Notes: generated by a model not told the origin, from the letters alone. DNA of 64,000 nt from Mixophyes australis (GCA_036250195.1 JAVHZZ010000011.1:56704011-56768010), one strand, 5' to 3'; positions 10,920-25,597 are shown, counted from the first letter of the stretch. Made by a program: numbers and translations.

Positions 10920-13900
10920 TCTCTTAGAAACAATGATTTACATCAATCCTTTTACATAATTCTTGTTTCTCATGACATTTCTAACATTGCCCACAATTAT
11001 CAACTTTCTAAGTCTTTCAGAGCAGGAGAAATCGCAAAACATAGTCATTTCTTCATTGCCGTCCAAAAACAACGCTTTTTTGCATTCTTGTCTCAATTTC
11101 TCTTAGAAACAATGATTTACATCAATCCTTTTACATAATTCTTGTTTCTCATGACATTTCTAACATTGCCCACAATTATCAACTTTCTAAGTCTTTCTGA
11201 GCAGGAGAAATCGCAAAACATAGTCATTTCTTCTTTGCCGTCCAAAAACAACGCTTTTTTGCATTCTTGTCTCAATTTCTCTTAGAAACAATGTTTTACA
11301 TCAATCCTTTTACATAATTCTTGTTTCTCATGACATTTCTAACATTGCCCACAATTATGAACTTTCTAAGTCTTTCTGAGCAGGAGAAATCGCAAAACAT
11401 AGTCATTTCTTCATTGCCGTACAAAAACAACGCTTTTTTGCATTCTTGTCTCAATTTCTCTTAGAAACAATGATTTACATCAATCCTTTTACATAATTCT
11501 TGTTTCTCATGACATTTCTAACATTGCCCACAATTATCAACTTTCTAAGTCTTTCTGAGCAGGAGAAATCGCAAAACATAGTCATTTCTTCATTGCCGTC
11601 CAAAAACAACGCTTTTTTGCATTCTTGTCTCAATTTCTCTTAGAAACAATGATTTACATCAATCCTTTTACATAATTCTTGTTTCTCATGACATTTCTAA
11701 CATTGCCCACAATTATGAACTTTCTAAGTCTTTCTGAGCAGGAGAAATCGCAAAACATAGTCATTTCTTCATTGCCGTACAAAAACAACGCTTTTTTGCA
11801 TTCCTGTCTCACTTTCTCTTAGAAACAATGATTTACATCAATCCTTTTACATAATTCTTGTTTCTCATGACATTTCTAACATTGCCCACAATTATCAACT
11901 TTCTAAGTCTTTCTGAGCAGGAGAAATCGCAAAACATAGTCATTTCTTCATTGCCGCACAAAAACAACGCTTTTTTGCATTCCTGTCTCACTTTCTCTTA
12001 GAAACAATGATTTACATCAATCCTTTTACATAATTCTTGTTTCTCATGACATTTCTAACATTGCCCACAATTATCAACTTTCTAAGTCTTTCTGAGCAGG
12101 AGATATCGCAAAACATAGTCATTTCTTTATTGCCGTCCAAAAACAAAGCTTTTTTGCATTCCTGTCTCACTTTCTCTTAGAAACAATGATTTACATCAAT
12201 CCTTTTACATAATTCTTGTTTCTCATGACATTTCTAACATTGCCCACAATTATCAACTTTCTAAGTCTTTCTGAGCAGGAGAAATCGCAAAACATAGTCA
12301 TTTCTTCATTGCCGTCCAAAAACAACGCTTTTTTGCATTCCTGTCTCACTTTCTCTTAGAAACAATGATTTACATCAATCCTTTTACATAATTCTTGTTT
12401 CTCATGACATTTCTAACATTGCCCACAATTATCAACTTTCTAAGTCTTTCTGAGCAGGAGAAATCGCAAAACATAGTCATTTCTTCATTGCCGTCCAAAA
12501 ACAACGCTTTTTTGCATTCCTGTCTCACTTTCTCTTAGAAACAATGATTTACATCAATCCTTTTACATAATTCTTGTTTCTCATGACATTTCTAACATTG
12601 CCCACAATTATCAACTTTCTAAGTCTTTCTGAGCAGGAGAAATCGCAAAACATAGTCATTTCTTCATTGCCGTCCAAAAACAACGCTTTTTTGCATTCTT
12701 GTCTCAATTTCTCTTAGAAACAATGATTTACATCAATCCTTTTACATAATTCTTGTTTCTCATGACATTTCTAACATTGCCCACAATTATGAACTTTCTA
12801 AGTCTTTCTGAGCAGGAGAAATCGCAAAACATAGTCATTTCTTCATTGCCGTACAAAAACAACGCTTTTTTGCATTCCTGTCTCACTTTCTCTTAGAAAC
12901 AATGATTTACATCAATCCTTTTACATAATTCTTGTTTCTCATGACATTTCTAACATTGCCCACAATTATCAACTTTCTAAGTCTTTCTGAGCAGGAGAAA
13001 TCGCAAAACATAGTCATTTCTTCATTGCCGCACAAAAACAACGCTTTTTTGCATTCCTGTCTCACTTTCTCTTAGAAACAATGATTTACATCAATCCTTT
13101 TACATAATTCTTGTTTCTCATGACATTTCTAACATTGCCCACAATTATCAACTTTCTAAGTCTTTCTGAGCAGGAGATATCGCAAAACATAGTCATTTCT
13201 TTATTGCCGTCCAAAAACAAAGCTTTTTTGCATTCCTGTCTCACTTTCTCTTAGAAACAATGATTTACATCAATCCTTTTACATAATTCTTGTTTCTCAT
13301 GACATTTCTAACATTGCCCACAATTATCAACTTTCTAAGTCTTTCTGAGCAGGAGAAATCGCAAAACATAGTCATTTCTTCATTGCCGTCCAAAAACAAC
13401 GCTTTTTTGCATTCCTGTCTCACTTTCTCTTAGAAACAATGATTTACATCAATCCTTTTACATAATTCTTGTTTCTCATGACATTTCTAACATTGCCCAC
13501 AATTATCAACTTTCTAAGTCTTTCTGAGCAGGAGAAATCGCAAAACATAGTCATTTCTTCATTGCCGTCCAAAAACAACGCTTTTTTGCATTCCTGTCTC
13601 ACTTTCTCTTAGAAACAATGATTTACATCAATCCTTTTACATAATTCTTGTTTCTCATGACATTTCTAACATTGCCCACAATTATCAACTTTCTAAGTCT
13701 TTCTGAGCAGGAGAAATCGCAAAACATAGTCATTTCTTCATTGCCGTCCAAAAACAACGCTTTTTTGCATTTCTGTCTCACTTTCTCTCAGAAACAATGA
13801 TTTACTTCAATCCTTTTACATAATTCTTGTTTCTCATGACATTTCTAACATTGCCCACAATTATCAACTTTCTAAGTCTTTCTGAGCAGGAGAAATCGCA

Positions 13901-14498
13901 AAACATAGTCATTTCTTCATTGCCGTCCAAAAACAACGCTTTTTTGCATTCCTGTCTCACTTTCTCTTAGAAACAATGATTTACATCAATCCTTTTACAT
14001 AATTCTTGTTTCTCATGACATTTCTAACATTGCCCACAATTATCAACTTTCTAACTCTTTCTGAGCAGGAGAAATCGCAAACATAGTCATTTCTTCATTG
14101 CCGTCCAAAAACAACGCTTTTTTTGCATTCCTGTCTCACTTTCTCTTAGAAACAATGATTTACATCAATCCTTTTACATAATTCTTGTTTCTCATGACAT
14201 TTCTAACATTGCCTACAATTATCAACTTTCTAAGTCTTTCTGAGCAGGAGAAATCGCAAAACATAGTCATTTCTTCATTGCCGTACAAAAACAACGCTTT
14301 TTTGCATTTCTGTCTCACTTTCTCTTAGAAACAATGATTTACTTCAATCCTTTTACATAATTCTTGTTTCTCATGACATTTCTAACATTGCCCACAATTA
14401 TCAACTTTCTAAGTCTTTCTGAGCAGGAGAAATCGCAAAACATAGTCATTTCTTCATTGCCGTCCAAAAACAACGCTTTTTGCATTCCTGTCTCACTT
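10920..14498 (+). repeat. 20-monomer HOR = 14-mer with internal 6-monomer duplication
   Basis: This follows the 14-mer at 8,414, but six monomers are present twice: 11,457-12,530 and 12,531-13,604, an offset of exactly 1,074 bp. The duplicated set includes the GCCGCAC and GAGATATCGC units; the GATATC sites at about 12,101 and 13,175 are 1,074 bp apart. The TCTCTCAGAA variant recurs 3,580 bp (20 units) after its copy in the previous block. The last monomer has a T5 run instead of T6 near 14,475 and is 178 bp long. Confidence 0.87.
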
Positions 14499-17400
14499 TC
14501 TCTTAGAAACAATGATTTACATCAATCCTTTTACATAATTCTTGTTTCTCATGACATTTCTAACATTGCCCACAATTATCAACTTTCTAAGTCTTTCAGA
14601 GCAGGAGAAATCGCAAAACATAGTCATTTCTTCATTGCCGTCCAAAAACAACGCTTTTTTGCATTCTTGTCTCAATTTCTCTTAGAAACAATGATTTACA
14701 TCAATCCTTTTACATAATTCTTGTTTCTCATGACATTTCTAACATTGCCCACAATTATCAACTTTCTAAGTCTTTCTGAGCAGGAGAAATCGCAAAACAT
14801 AGTCATTTCTTCATTGCCGTCCAAAAACAACGCTTTTTTGCATTCTTGTCTCAATTTCTCTTAGAAACAATGATTTACATCAATCCTTTTACATAATTCT
14901 TGTTTCTCATGACATTTCTAACATTGCCCACAATTATGAACTTTCTAAGTCTTTCTGAGCAGGAGAAATCGCAAAACATAGTCATTTCTTCATTGCCGTA
15001 CAAAAACAACGCTTTTTTGCATTCCTGTCTCACTTTCTCTTAGAAACAATGATTTACATCAATCCTTTTACATAATTCTTGTTTCTCATGACATTTCTAA
15101 CATTGCCCACAATTATACACTTTCTAAGTCTTTCTGAGCAGGAGAAATCGCAAAACATAGTCATTTCTTCATTGCCGTCCAAAAACAACGCTTTTTTGCA
15201 TTCCTGTCTCACTTTCTCTTAGAAACAATGATTTACATCAATCCTTTTACATAATTCTTGTTTCTCATGACATTTCTAACATTGCCCACAATTATCAACT
15301 TTCTAAGTCTTTCTGAGCAGTAGAAATCGCAAAACATAGTCATTTCTTCATTGCCGTCCAAAAACAACGCTTTTTTGCATTCCTGTCTCACTTTCTCTTA
15401 GAAACAATGATTTACATCAATCCTTTTACATAATTCTTGTTTCTCATGACATTTCTAACATTGCCCACAATTATCAACTTTCTAAGTCTTTCTGAGCAGG
15501 AGAAATCGAAAAACATAGTCATTTCTTCATTGCCGTCCAAAAACAACGCTTTTTTGCATTTCTGTCTCACTTTCTCTTAGAAACAATGATTTACTTCAAT
15601 CCTTTTACATAATTCTTGTTTCTCATGACATTTCTAACATTGCCCACAATTATCAACTTTCTAAGTCTTTCTGAGCAGGAGAAATCGCAAAACATAGTCA
15701 TTTCTTCATTGCCGTCCAAAAACAACGCTTTTTTGCATTCCTGTCTCACTTTCTCTTAGAAACAATGATTTACATCAATCCTTTTACATAATTCTTGTTT
15801 CTCATGACATTTCTAACATTGCCCACAATTATCAACTTTCTAAGTCTTTCAGAGCAGGAGAAATCGCAAAACATAGTCATTTCTTCATTGCCGTCCAAAA
15901 ACAACGCTTTTTTGCATTCTTGTCTCAATTTCTCTTAGAAACAATGATTTACATCAATCCTTTTACATAATTCTTGTTTCTCATGACATTTCTAACATTG
16001 CCCACAATTATCAACTTTCTAAGTCTTTCTGAGCAGGAGAAATCGCAAAACATAGTCATTTCTTCATTGCCGTCCAAAAACAACGCTTTTTTGCATTCCT
16101 GTCTCACTTTCTCTTAGAAACAATGACTTACATAAATCCTTTTACATAATTCTTGTTTCTCATGACATTTCTAACATTGCCCACAATTATCAACTTTCTA
16201 AGTCTTTCTGAGCAGGAGAAATCGCAAACATAGTCATTTCTTCATTGCCGTCCAAAAACAACGCTTTTTTTGCATTCCTGTCTCACTTTCTCTTAGAAAC
16301 AATGATTTACATCAATCCTTTTACATAATTCTTGTTTCTCATGACATTTCTAACATTGCCCACAATTATCAACTTTCTAAGTCTTTCTGAGCAGGAGAAA
16401 TTGCAAAACATAGTCATTTCTTCATTGCCGTCCAAAAACAACGCTTTTTTGCATTTCTGTCTCACTTTCTCTTAGAAACAATGATTTACTTCAATCCTTT
16501 TACATAATTCTTGTTTCTCATGACATTTCTAACATTGCCCACAATTATCAACTTTCTAAGTCTTTCTGAGCAGGAGAAATCGCAAAACATAGTCATTTCT
16601 TCATTGCCGTCCAAAAACAACGCTTTTTTGCATTCCTGTCTCACTTTCTCTTAGAAACAATGATTTACATCAATCCTTTTACATAATTCTTGTTTCTCAT
16701 GACATTTCTAACATTGCCCACAATTATCAACTTTCTAAGTCTTTCAGAGCAGGAGAAATCGCAAAACATAGTCATTTCTTCATTGCCGTCCAAAAACAAC
16801 GCTTTTTTGCATTCTTGTCTCAATTTCTCTTAGAAACAATGATTTACATCAATCCTTTTACATAATTCTTGTTTCTCATGACATTTCTAACATTGCCCAC
16901 AATTATCAACTTTCTAAGTCTTTCTGAGCAGGAGAAATCGCAAAACATAGTCATTTCTTCATTGCCGTACAAAAACAACGCTTTTTTGCATTCCTGTCTC
17001 ACTTTCTCTTAGAAACAATGATTTACATCAATCCTTTTACATAATTCTTGTTTCTCATGACATTTCTAACATTGCCCACAATTATCAACTTTCTAAGTCT
17101 TTCTGAGCAGGAGAAATCGCAAAACATAGTCATTTCTTCATTGCCGTCCAAAAACAACGCTTTTTTGCATTCCTGTCTCACTTTCTCTTAGAAACAATGA
17201 TTTACATCAATCCTTTTACATAATTCTTGTTTCTCATGACATTTCTAACATTGCCCACAGTTATCAACTTTCTAAGTCTTTCTGAGCAGGAGAAATCGCA
17301 AAACATAGTCATTTCTTCATTGCCGTACAAAAACAACGCTTTTTTGCATTCCTGTCTCACTTTCTCTTAGAAACAATGATTTACATCAATCCTTTTACAT

Positions 17401-18078
17401 AATTCTTGTTTCTCATGACATTTCTAACATTGCCCACAATTATCAACTTTCTAAGTCTTTCTGAGCAGGAGAAATCGCAAAACATAGTCATTTCTTCATT
17501 GCCGTCCAAAAACAACGCTTTTTTGCATTCCTGTCTCACTTTCTCTTAGAAACAATGATTTACATCAATCCTTTTACATAATTCTTGTTTCTCATGACAT
17601 TTCTAACATTGCCCACAATTATCAACTTTCTAAGTCTTTCTGAGCAGTAGAAATCGCAAAACATAGTCATTTCTTCATTGCCGTCCAAAAACAACGCTTT
17701 TTTGCATTCCTGTCTCACTTTCTCTTAGAAACAATGATTTACATCAATCCTTTTACATAATTCTTGTTTCTCATGACATTTCTAACATTGCCCACAATTA
17801 TCAACTTTCTAAGTCTTTCTGAGCAGGAGAAATCGAAAAACATAGTCATTTCTTCATTGCCGTCCAAAAACAACGCTTTTTTGCCTTTCTGTCTCACTTT
17901 CTCTTAGAAACAATGATTTACTTCAATCCTTTTACATAATTCTTGTTTCTCATGACATTTCTAACATTGCCCACAATTATCAACTTTCTAAGTCTTTCTG
18001 AGCAGGAGAAATCGCAAAACATAGTCATTTCTTCATTGCCGTCCAAAAACAACGCTTTTTTGCATTCCTGTCTCACTT
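14499..18078 (+). repeat. Compound HOR of 7 + 5 + 8 monomers, copy 1
   Basis: Twenty monomers. TTCAGAGC units start at 14,499, 15,752, 16,647 and then 18,079, at spacings of 7, 5 and 8. GAGCAGTAG units at about 15,321 and 17,648 are each followed by AAATCGAAAAAC. The block is closely matched at 22,018-25,597, an offset of 7,519 bp (42 units + 1 bp). Private changes are TTATACACTT near 15,115, GACTTACATAAATCC near 16,125 and CACAGTTATC near 17,260. Confidence 0.85.
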
Positions 18079-19689
18079 TCTCTTAGAAACAATGATTTAC
18101 ATCAATCCTTTTACATAATTCTTGTTTCTCATGACATTTCTAACATTGCCCACAATTATCAACTTTCTAAGTCTTTCAGAGCAGGAGAAATCGCAAAACA
18201 TAGTCATTTCTTCATTGCCGTCCAAAAACAACGCTTTTTTGCATTCTTGTCTCAATTTCTCTTAGAAACAATGATTTACATCAATCCTTTTACATAATTC
18301 TTGTTTCTCATGACATTTCTAACATTGCCCACAATTATCAACTTTCTAAGTCTTTCTGAGCAGGAGAAATCGCAAAACATAGTCATTTCTTCATTGCCGT
18401 CCAAAAACAACGCTTTTTTGCATTCCTGTCTCACTTTCTCTTAGAAACAATGATTTACATCAATCCTTTTACATAATTCTTGTTTCTCATGACATTTCTA
18501 ACATTGCCCACAATTATCAACTTTCTAAGTCTTTCTGAGCAGGAGAAATCGCAAAACATAGTCATTTCTTCATTGCCGTCCAAAAACAGCGCTTTTTTGC
18601 ATTCCTGTCTCACTTTCTCTTAGAAACAATGATTTACATTAATCCTTTTACACAATTCTTGTTTCTCATGACATTTCTAACATTGCCCACAATTATCAAC
18701 TTTCTAAGTCTTTCTGAGCAGGAGAAATCGCAAAACATAGTCATTTCTTCATTGCCGTCCAAAAACAACGCTTTTTTGCATTCCTGTCTCAATTTCTCTT
18801 AGAAACAATGATTTACATCAATCCTTTTACATAATTCTTGTTTCTCATGACATTTCTAACATTGCCCACAATTATCAACTTTCTAAGTCTTTCTGAGCAG
18901 GAGAAATCGCAAAACATAGTCATTTCTTCATTGCCGTCCAAAAACAACGCTTTTTTGCATTCCTGTCTCACTTTCTCTTAGAAACAATGATTTACATTAA
19001 TCCTTTTACATAATTCTTGTTTCTCATGACATTTCTAACATTGCCCACAATTATCAACTTTCTAAGTCTTTCTGAGCAGGAGAAATCGCAAAACATAGTC
19101 ATTTCTTCATTGCCGTCCAAAAACAACGCTTTTTTGCATTCCTGTCTCACTTTCTCTTAGAAACAATGATTTACATCAATCCTTTTACATAATTCTTGTT
19201 TCTCATGACATTTCTAACATTGCCCACAATTATCAACTTTCTAAGTCTTTCTGAGCAGTAGAAATCGCAAAACATAGTCATTTCTTCATTGCCGTCCAAA
19301 AACAACGCTTTTTTGCATTCCTGTCTCACTTTCTCTTAGAAACAATGATTTACATCAATCCTTTTACATAATTCTTGTTTCTCATGACATTTCTAACATT
19401 GCCCACAATTATCAACTTTCTAAGTCTTTCTGAGCAGGAGAAATCGCAAAACATAGTCATTTCTTCATTGCCGTCCAAAAACAACGCTTTTTTGCATTTC
19501 TGTCTCACTTTCTCTTAGAAACAATGATTTACTTCAATCCTTTTACATAATTCTTGTTTCTCATGACATTTCTAACATTGCCCACAATTATCAACTTTCT
19601 AAGTCTTTCTGAGCAGGAGAAATCGCAAAACATAGTCATTTCTTCATTGCAGTCCAAAAACAACGCTTTTTTGCATTCCTGTCTCACTT
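18079..19689 (+). repeat. 9-monomer block (1,611 bp)
   Basis: Nine monomers from a TTCAGAGC unit. ACATTAATCC units occur twice (starting 18,616 and 18,974). They are followed by the GAGCAGTAG, GCATTTCTG and ACTTCAATCC/GCAGTCC succession also seen at the end of the 9-mers at 3,223-6,444. The double ACATTAATCC looks like a local two-monomer duplication. One copy has CACAATTCTTG and the changed 3' end CCTGTCTCAAT, and an AACAGCGC variant lies at about 18,588. Confidence 0.8.
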
Positions 19690-22017
19690 TCTCTTAGAAA
19701 CAATGATTTACATCAATCCTTTTACATAATTCTTGTTTCTCATGACATTTCTAACATTGCCCACAATTATCAACTTTCTAAGTCTTTCAGAGCAGGAGAA
19801 ATCGCAAAACATAGTCATTTCTTCATTGCCGTCCAAAAACAACGCTTTTTTTGCATTCTTGTCTCAATTTCTCTTAGAAACAATGATTTACATCAATCCT
19901 TTTACATAATTCTTGTTTCTCATGACATTTCTAACATTGCCCACAATTATCAACTTTCTAAGTCTTTCTGAGCAGGAGAAATCGCAAAACATAGTCATTT
20001 CTTCTTTGCCGTCCAAAAACAACGCTTTTTTGCATTCTTGTCTCAATTTCTCTTAGAAACAATGTTTTACATCAATCCTTTTACATAATTCTTGTTTCTC
20101 ATGACATTTCTAACATTGCCCACAATTATGAACTTTCTAAGTCTTTCTGAGCAGGAGAAATCGCAAAACATAGTCATTTCTTCATTGCCGTACAAAAACA
20201 ACGCTTTTTTGCATTCTTGTCTCAATTTCTCTTAGAAACAATGATTTACATCAATCCTTTTACATAATTCTTGTTTCTCATGACATTTCTAACATTGCCC
20301 ACAATTATCAACTTTCTAAGTCTTTCTGAGCAGGAGAAATCGCAAAACATAGTCATTTCTTCATTGCCGTCCAAAAACAACGCTTTTTTGCATTCTTGTC
20401 TCAATTTCTCTTAGAAACAATGATTTACATCAATCCTTTTACATAATTCTTGTTTCTCATGACATTTCTAACATTGCCCACAATTATGAACTTTCTAAGT
20501 CTTTCTGAGCAGGAGAAATCGCAAAACATAGTCATTTCTTCATTGCCGTACAAAAACAACGCTTTTTTGCATTCCTGTCTCACTTTCTCTTAGAAACAAT
20601 GATTTACATCAATCCTTTTACATAATTCTTGTTTCTCATGACATTTCTAACATTGCCCACAATTATCAACTTTCTAAGTCTTTCTGAGCAGGAGAAATCG
20701 CAAAACATAGTCATTTCTTCATTGCCGCACAAAAACAACGCTTTTTTGCATTCCTGTCTCACTTTCTCTTAGAAACAATGATTTACATCAATCCTTTTAC
20801 ATAATTCTTGTTTCTCATGACATTTCTAACATTGCCCACAATTATCAACTTTCTAAGTCTTTCTGAGCAGGAGATATCGCAAAACATAGTCATTTCTTTA
20901 TTGCCGTCCAAAAACAAAGCTTTTTTGCATTCCTGTCTCACTTTCTCTTAGAAACAATGATTTACATCAATCCTTTTACATAATTCTTGTTTCTCATGAC
21001 ATTTCTAACATTGCCCACAATTATCAACTTTCTAAGTCTTTCTGAGCAGGAGAAATCGCAAAACATAGTCATTTCTTCATTGCCGTCCAAAAACAACGCT
21101 TTTTTGCATTCCTGTCTCACTTTCTCTTAGAAACAATGATTTACATCAATCCTTTTACATAATTCTTGTTTCTCATGACATTTCTAACATTGCCCACAAT
21201 TATCAACTTTCTAAGTCTTTCTGAGCAGGAGAAATCGCAAAACATAGTCATTTCTTCATTGCCGTCCAAAAACAACGCTTTTTTGCATTCCTGTCTCACT
21301 TTCTCTTAGAAACAATGATTTACATCAATCCTTTTACATAATTCTTGTTTCTCATGACATTTCTAACATTGCCCACAATTATCAACTTTATAAGTCTTTC
21401 TGAGCAGGAGAAATTGCAAAACATAGTCATTTCTTCATTGCCGTACAAAAACAACGCTTTTTTGCATTTCTGTCTCACTTTCTCTTAGAAACAATGATTT
21501 ACTTCAATCCTTTTACATAATTCTTGTTTCTCATGACATTTCTAACATTGCCCACAATTATCAACTTTCTAAGTCTTTCTGAGCAGGAGAAATCGCAAAA
21601 CATAGTCATTTCTTCATTGCCGTCCAAAAACAACGCTTTTTTGCATTCCTGTCTCACTTTCTCTTAGAAACAATGATTTACATCAATCCTTTTACATAAT
21701 TCTTGTTTCTCATGACATTTCTAACATTGCCCACAATTATCAACTTTCTAACTCTTTCTGAGCAGGAGAAATCGCAAACATAGTCATTTCTTCATTGCCG
21801 TCCAAAAACAACGCTTTTTTTGCATTCCTGTCTCACTTTCTCTTAGAAACAATGATTTACATCAATCCTTTTACATAATTCTTGTTTCTCATGACATTTC
21901 TAACATTGCCCACAATTATCAACTTTCTAAGTCTTTCTGAGCAGGAGAAATCGCAAAACATAGTCATTTCTTCATTGCCGTCCAAAAACAACGCTTTTTT
22001 GCATTCCTGTCTCACTT
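19690..22017 (+). repeat. 13-monomer HOR related to the 14-mer at 8,414
   Basis: Thirteen monomers repeating the ordered variants of 8,414-10,919: TCTTCTTTGCC, ATGTTTTACATC with ATGAAC, GCCGCAC, GAGATATCGC with CAAAGC, TTTATAAG with AAATTGC, and CTAACTCTTT with GCAAACATAG. The offset is 11,276 bp (63 units - 1). The first monomer has an uncompensated T7 run near 19,850, making it 180 bp. The final GCATTTCTG and ACTTC units of the 14-mer are replaced by one near-consensus unit. Confidence 0.84.
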
Positions 22018-25000
22018 TCTCTTAGAAACAATGATTTACATCAATCCTTTTACATAATTCTTGTTTCTCATGACATTTCTAACATTGCCCACAATTATCA
22101 ACTTTCTAAGTCTTTCAGAGCAGGAGAAACCGCAAAACATAGTCATTTCTTCATTGCCGTCCAAAAACAACGCTTTTTTGCATTCTTGTCTCAATTTCTC
22201 TTAGAAACAATGATTTACATCAATCCTTTTACATAATTCTTGTTTCTCATGACATTTCTAACATTGCCCACAATTATCAACTTTCTAAGTCTTTCTGAGC
22301 AGGAGAAATCGCAAAACATAGTCATTTCTTCATTGCCGTCCAAAAACAACGCTTTTTTGCATTCTTGTCTCAATTTCTCTTAGAAACAATGATTTACATC
22401 AATCCTTTTACATAATTCTTGTTTCTCATGACATTTCTAACATTGCCCACAATTATGAACTTTCTAAGTCTTTCTGAGCAGGAGAAATCGCAAAACATAG
22501 TCATTTCTTCATTGCCGTACAAAAACAACGCTTTTTTGCATTCCTGTCTCACTTTCTCTTAGAAACAATGATTTACATCAATCCTTTTACATAATTCTTG
22601 TTTCTCATGACATTTCTAACATTGCCCACAATTATCAACTTTCTAAGTCTTTCTGAGCAGGAGAAATCGCAAAACATAGTCATTTCTTCATTGCCGTCCA
22701 AAAACAACGCTTTTTTGCATTCCTGTCTCACTTTCTCTTAGAAACAATGATTTACATCAATCCTTTTACATAATTCTTGTTTCTCATGACATTTCTAACA
22801 TTGCCCACAATTATCAACTTTCTAAGTCTTTCTGAGCAGTAGAAATCGCAAAACATAGTCATTTCTTCATTGCCGTCCAAAAACAACGCTTTTTTGCATT
22901 CCTGTCTCACTTTCTCTTAGAAACAATGATTTACATCAATCCTTTTACATAATTCTTGTTTCTCATGACATTTCTAACATTGCCCACAATTATCAACTTT
23001 CTAAGTCTTTCTGAGCAGGAGAAATCGAAAAACATAGTCATTTCTTCATTGCCGTCCAAAAACAACGCTTTTTTGCATTTCTGTCTCACTTTCTCTTAGA
23101 AACAATGATTTACTTCAATCCTTTTACATAATTCTTGTTTCTCATGACATTTCTAACATTGCCCACAATTATCAACTTTCTAAGTCTTTCTGAGCAGGAG
23201 AAATCGCAAAACATAGTCATTTCTTCATTGCCGTCCAAAAACAACGCTTTTTTGCATTCCTGTCTCACTTTCTCTTAGAAACAATGATTTACATCAATCC
23301 TTTTACATAATTCTTGTTTCTCATGACATTTCTAACATTGCCCACAATTATCAACTTTCTAAGTCTTTCAGAGCAGGAGAAATCGCAAAACATAGTCATT
23401 TCTTCATTGCCGTCCAAAAACAACGCTTTTTTGCATTCTTGTCTCAATTTCTCTTAGAAACAATGATTTACATCAATCCTTTTACATAATTCTTGTTTCT
23501 CATGACATTTCTAACATTGCCCACAATTATCAACTTTCTAAGTCTTTCTGAGCAGGAGAAATCGCAAAACATAGTCATTTCTTCATTGCCGTCCAAAAAC
23601 AACGCTTTTTTGCATTCCTGTCTCACTTTCTCTTAGAAACAATGATTTACATCAATCCTTTTACATAATTCTTGTTTCTCATGACATTTCTAACATTGCC
23701 CACAATTATCAACTTTCTAAGTCTTTCTGAGCAGGAGAAATCGCAAACATAGTCATTTCTTCATTGCCGTCCAAAAACAACGCTTTTTTTGCATTCCTGT
23801 CTCACTTTCTCTTAGAAACAATGATTTACATCAATCCTTTTACATAATTCTTGTTTCTCATGACATTTCTAACATTGCCCACAATTATCAACTTTCTAAG
23901 TCTTTCTGAGCAGGAGAAATTGCAAAACATAGTCATTTCTTCATTGCCGTACAAAAACAACGCTTTTTTGCATTTCTGTCTCACTTTCTCTTAGAAACAA
24001 TGATTTACTTCAATCCTTTTACATAATTCTTGTTTCTCATGACATTTCTAACATTGCCCACAATTATCAACTTTCTAAGTCTTTCTGAGCAGGAGAAATC
24101 GCAAAACATAGTCATTTCTTCATTGCCGTCCAAAAACAACGCTTTTTTGCATTCCTGTCTCACTTTCTCTTAGAAACAATGATTTACATCAATCCTTTTA
24201 CATAATTCTTGTTTCTCATGACATTTCTAACATTGCCCACAATTATCAACTTTCTAAGTCTTTCAGAGCAGGAGAAATCGCAAAACATAGTCATTTCTTC
24301 ATTGCCGTCCAAAAACAACGTTTTTTTGCATTCTTGTCTCAATTTCTCTTAGAAACAATGATTTACATCAATCCTTTTACATAATTCTTGTTTCTCATGA
24401 CATTTCTAACATTGCCCACAATTATCAACTTTCTAAGTCTTTCTGAGCAGGAGAAATCGCAAAACATAGTCATTTCTTCATTGCCGTACAAAAACAACGC
24501 TTTTTTGCATTCCTGTCTCACTTTCTCTTAGAAACAATGATTTACATCAATCCTTTTACATAATTCTTGTTTCTCATGACATTTCTAACATTGCCCACAA
24601 TTATCAACTTTCTAAGTCTTTCTGAGCAGGAGAAATCGCAAAACATAGTCATTTCTTCATTGCCGTCCAAAAACAACGCTTTTTTGCATTCCTGTCTCAC
24701 TTTCTCTTAGAAACAATGATTTACATCAATCCTTTTACATAATTCTTGTTTCTCATGACATTTCTAACATTGCCCACAATTATCAACTTTCTAAGTCTTT
24801 CTGAGCAGGAGAAATCGCAAAACATAGTCATTTCTTCATTGCCGTACAAAAACAACGCTTTTTTGCATTCCTGTCTCACTTTCTCTTAGAAACAATGATT
24901 TACATCAATCCTTTTACATAATTCTTGTTTCTCATGACATTTCTAACATTGCCCACAATTATCAACTTTCTAAGTCTTTCTGAGCAGGAGAAATCGCAAA

Positions 25001-25597
25001 ACATAGTCATTTCTTCATTGCCGTCCAAAAACAACGCTTTTTTGCATTCCTGTCTCACTTTCGCTTAGAAACAATGATTTACATCAATCCTTTTACATAA
25101 TTCTTGTTTCTCATGACATTTCTAACATTGCCCACAATTATCAACTTTCTAAGTCTTTCTGAGCAGTAGAAATCGCAAAACATAGTCATTTCTTCATTGC
25201 CGTCCAAAAACAACGCTTTTTTGCATTCCTGTCTCACTTTCTCTTAGAAACAATGATTTACATCAATCCTTTTACATAATTCTTGTTTCTCATGACATTT
25301 CTAACATTGCCCACAATTATCAACTTTCTAAGTCTTTCTGAGCAGGAGAAATCGCAAAACATAGTCATTTCTTCATTGCCGTCCAAAAACAACGCTTTTT
25401 TGCCTTTCTGTCTCACTTTCTCTTAGAAACAATGATTTACTTCAATCCTTTTACATAATTCTTGTTTCTCATGACATTTCTAACATTGCCCACAATTATC
25501 AACTTTCTAAGTCTTTCTGAGCAGGAGAAATCGCAAAACATAGTCATTTCTTCATTGCCGTCCAAAAACAACGCTTTTTTGCATTCCTGTCTCACTT
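22018..25597 (+). repeat. Compound HOR of 7 + 5 + 8 monomers, copy 2
   Basis: This second copy of the 14,499-18,078 block keeps the TTCAGAGC spacing of 7, 5 and 8 (starts 22,018, 23,271, 24,166, 25,598) and the same order of GAGCAGTAG, AAATCGAAAAAC, GCATTTCTG and ACTTC units. Differences are single bases: GAGAAACCGC near 22,128, AACGTTTTTTT near 24,320, TTTCGCTTAG near 25,062, and absence of the private changes of copy 1. That pattern suggests an older duplication than the 4.3-kb pair in domain 2. Confidence 0.85.

Noticed and set aside
14364..14717. A 117-codon plus-strand open frame
   Set aside because: It starts at TTG and spans two monomers only because one T is missing from the T run near 14,475, which shifts the frame before the normal stop. 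Its two halves are the same repeat read in different frames.
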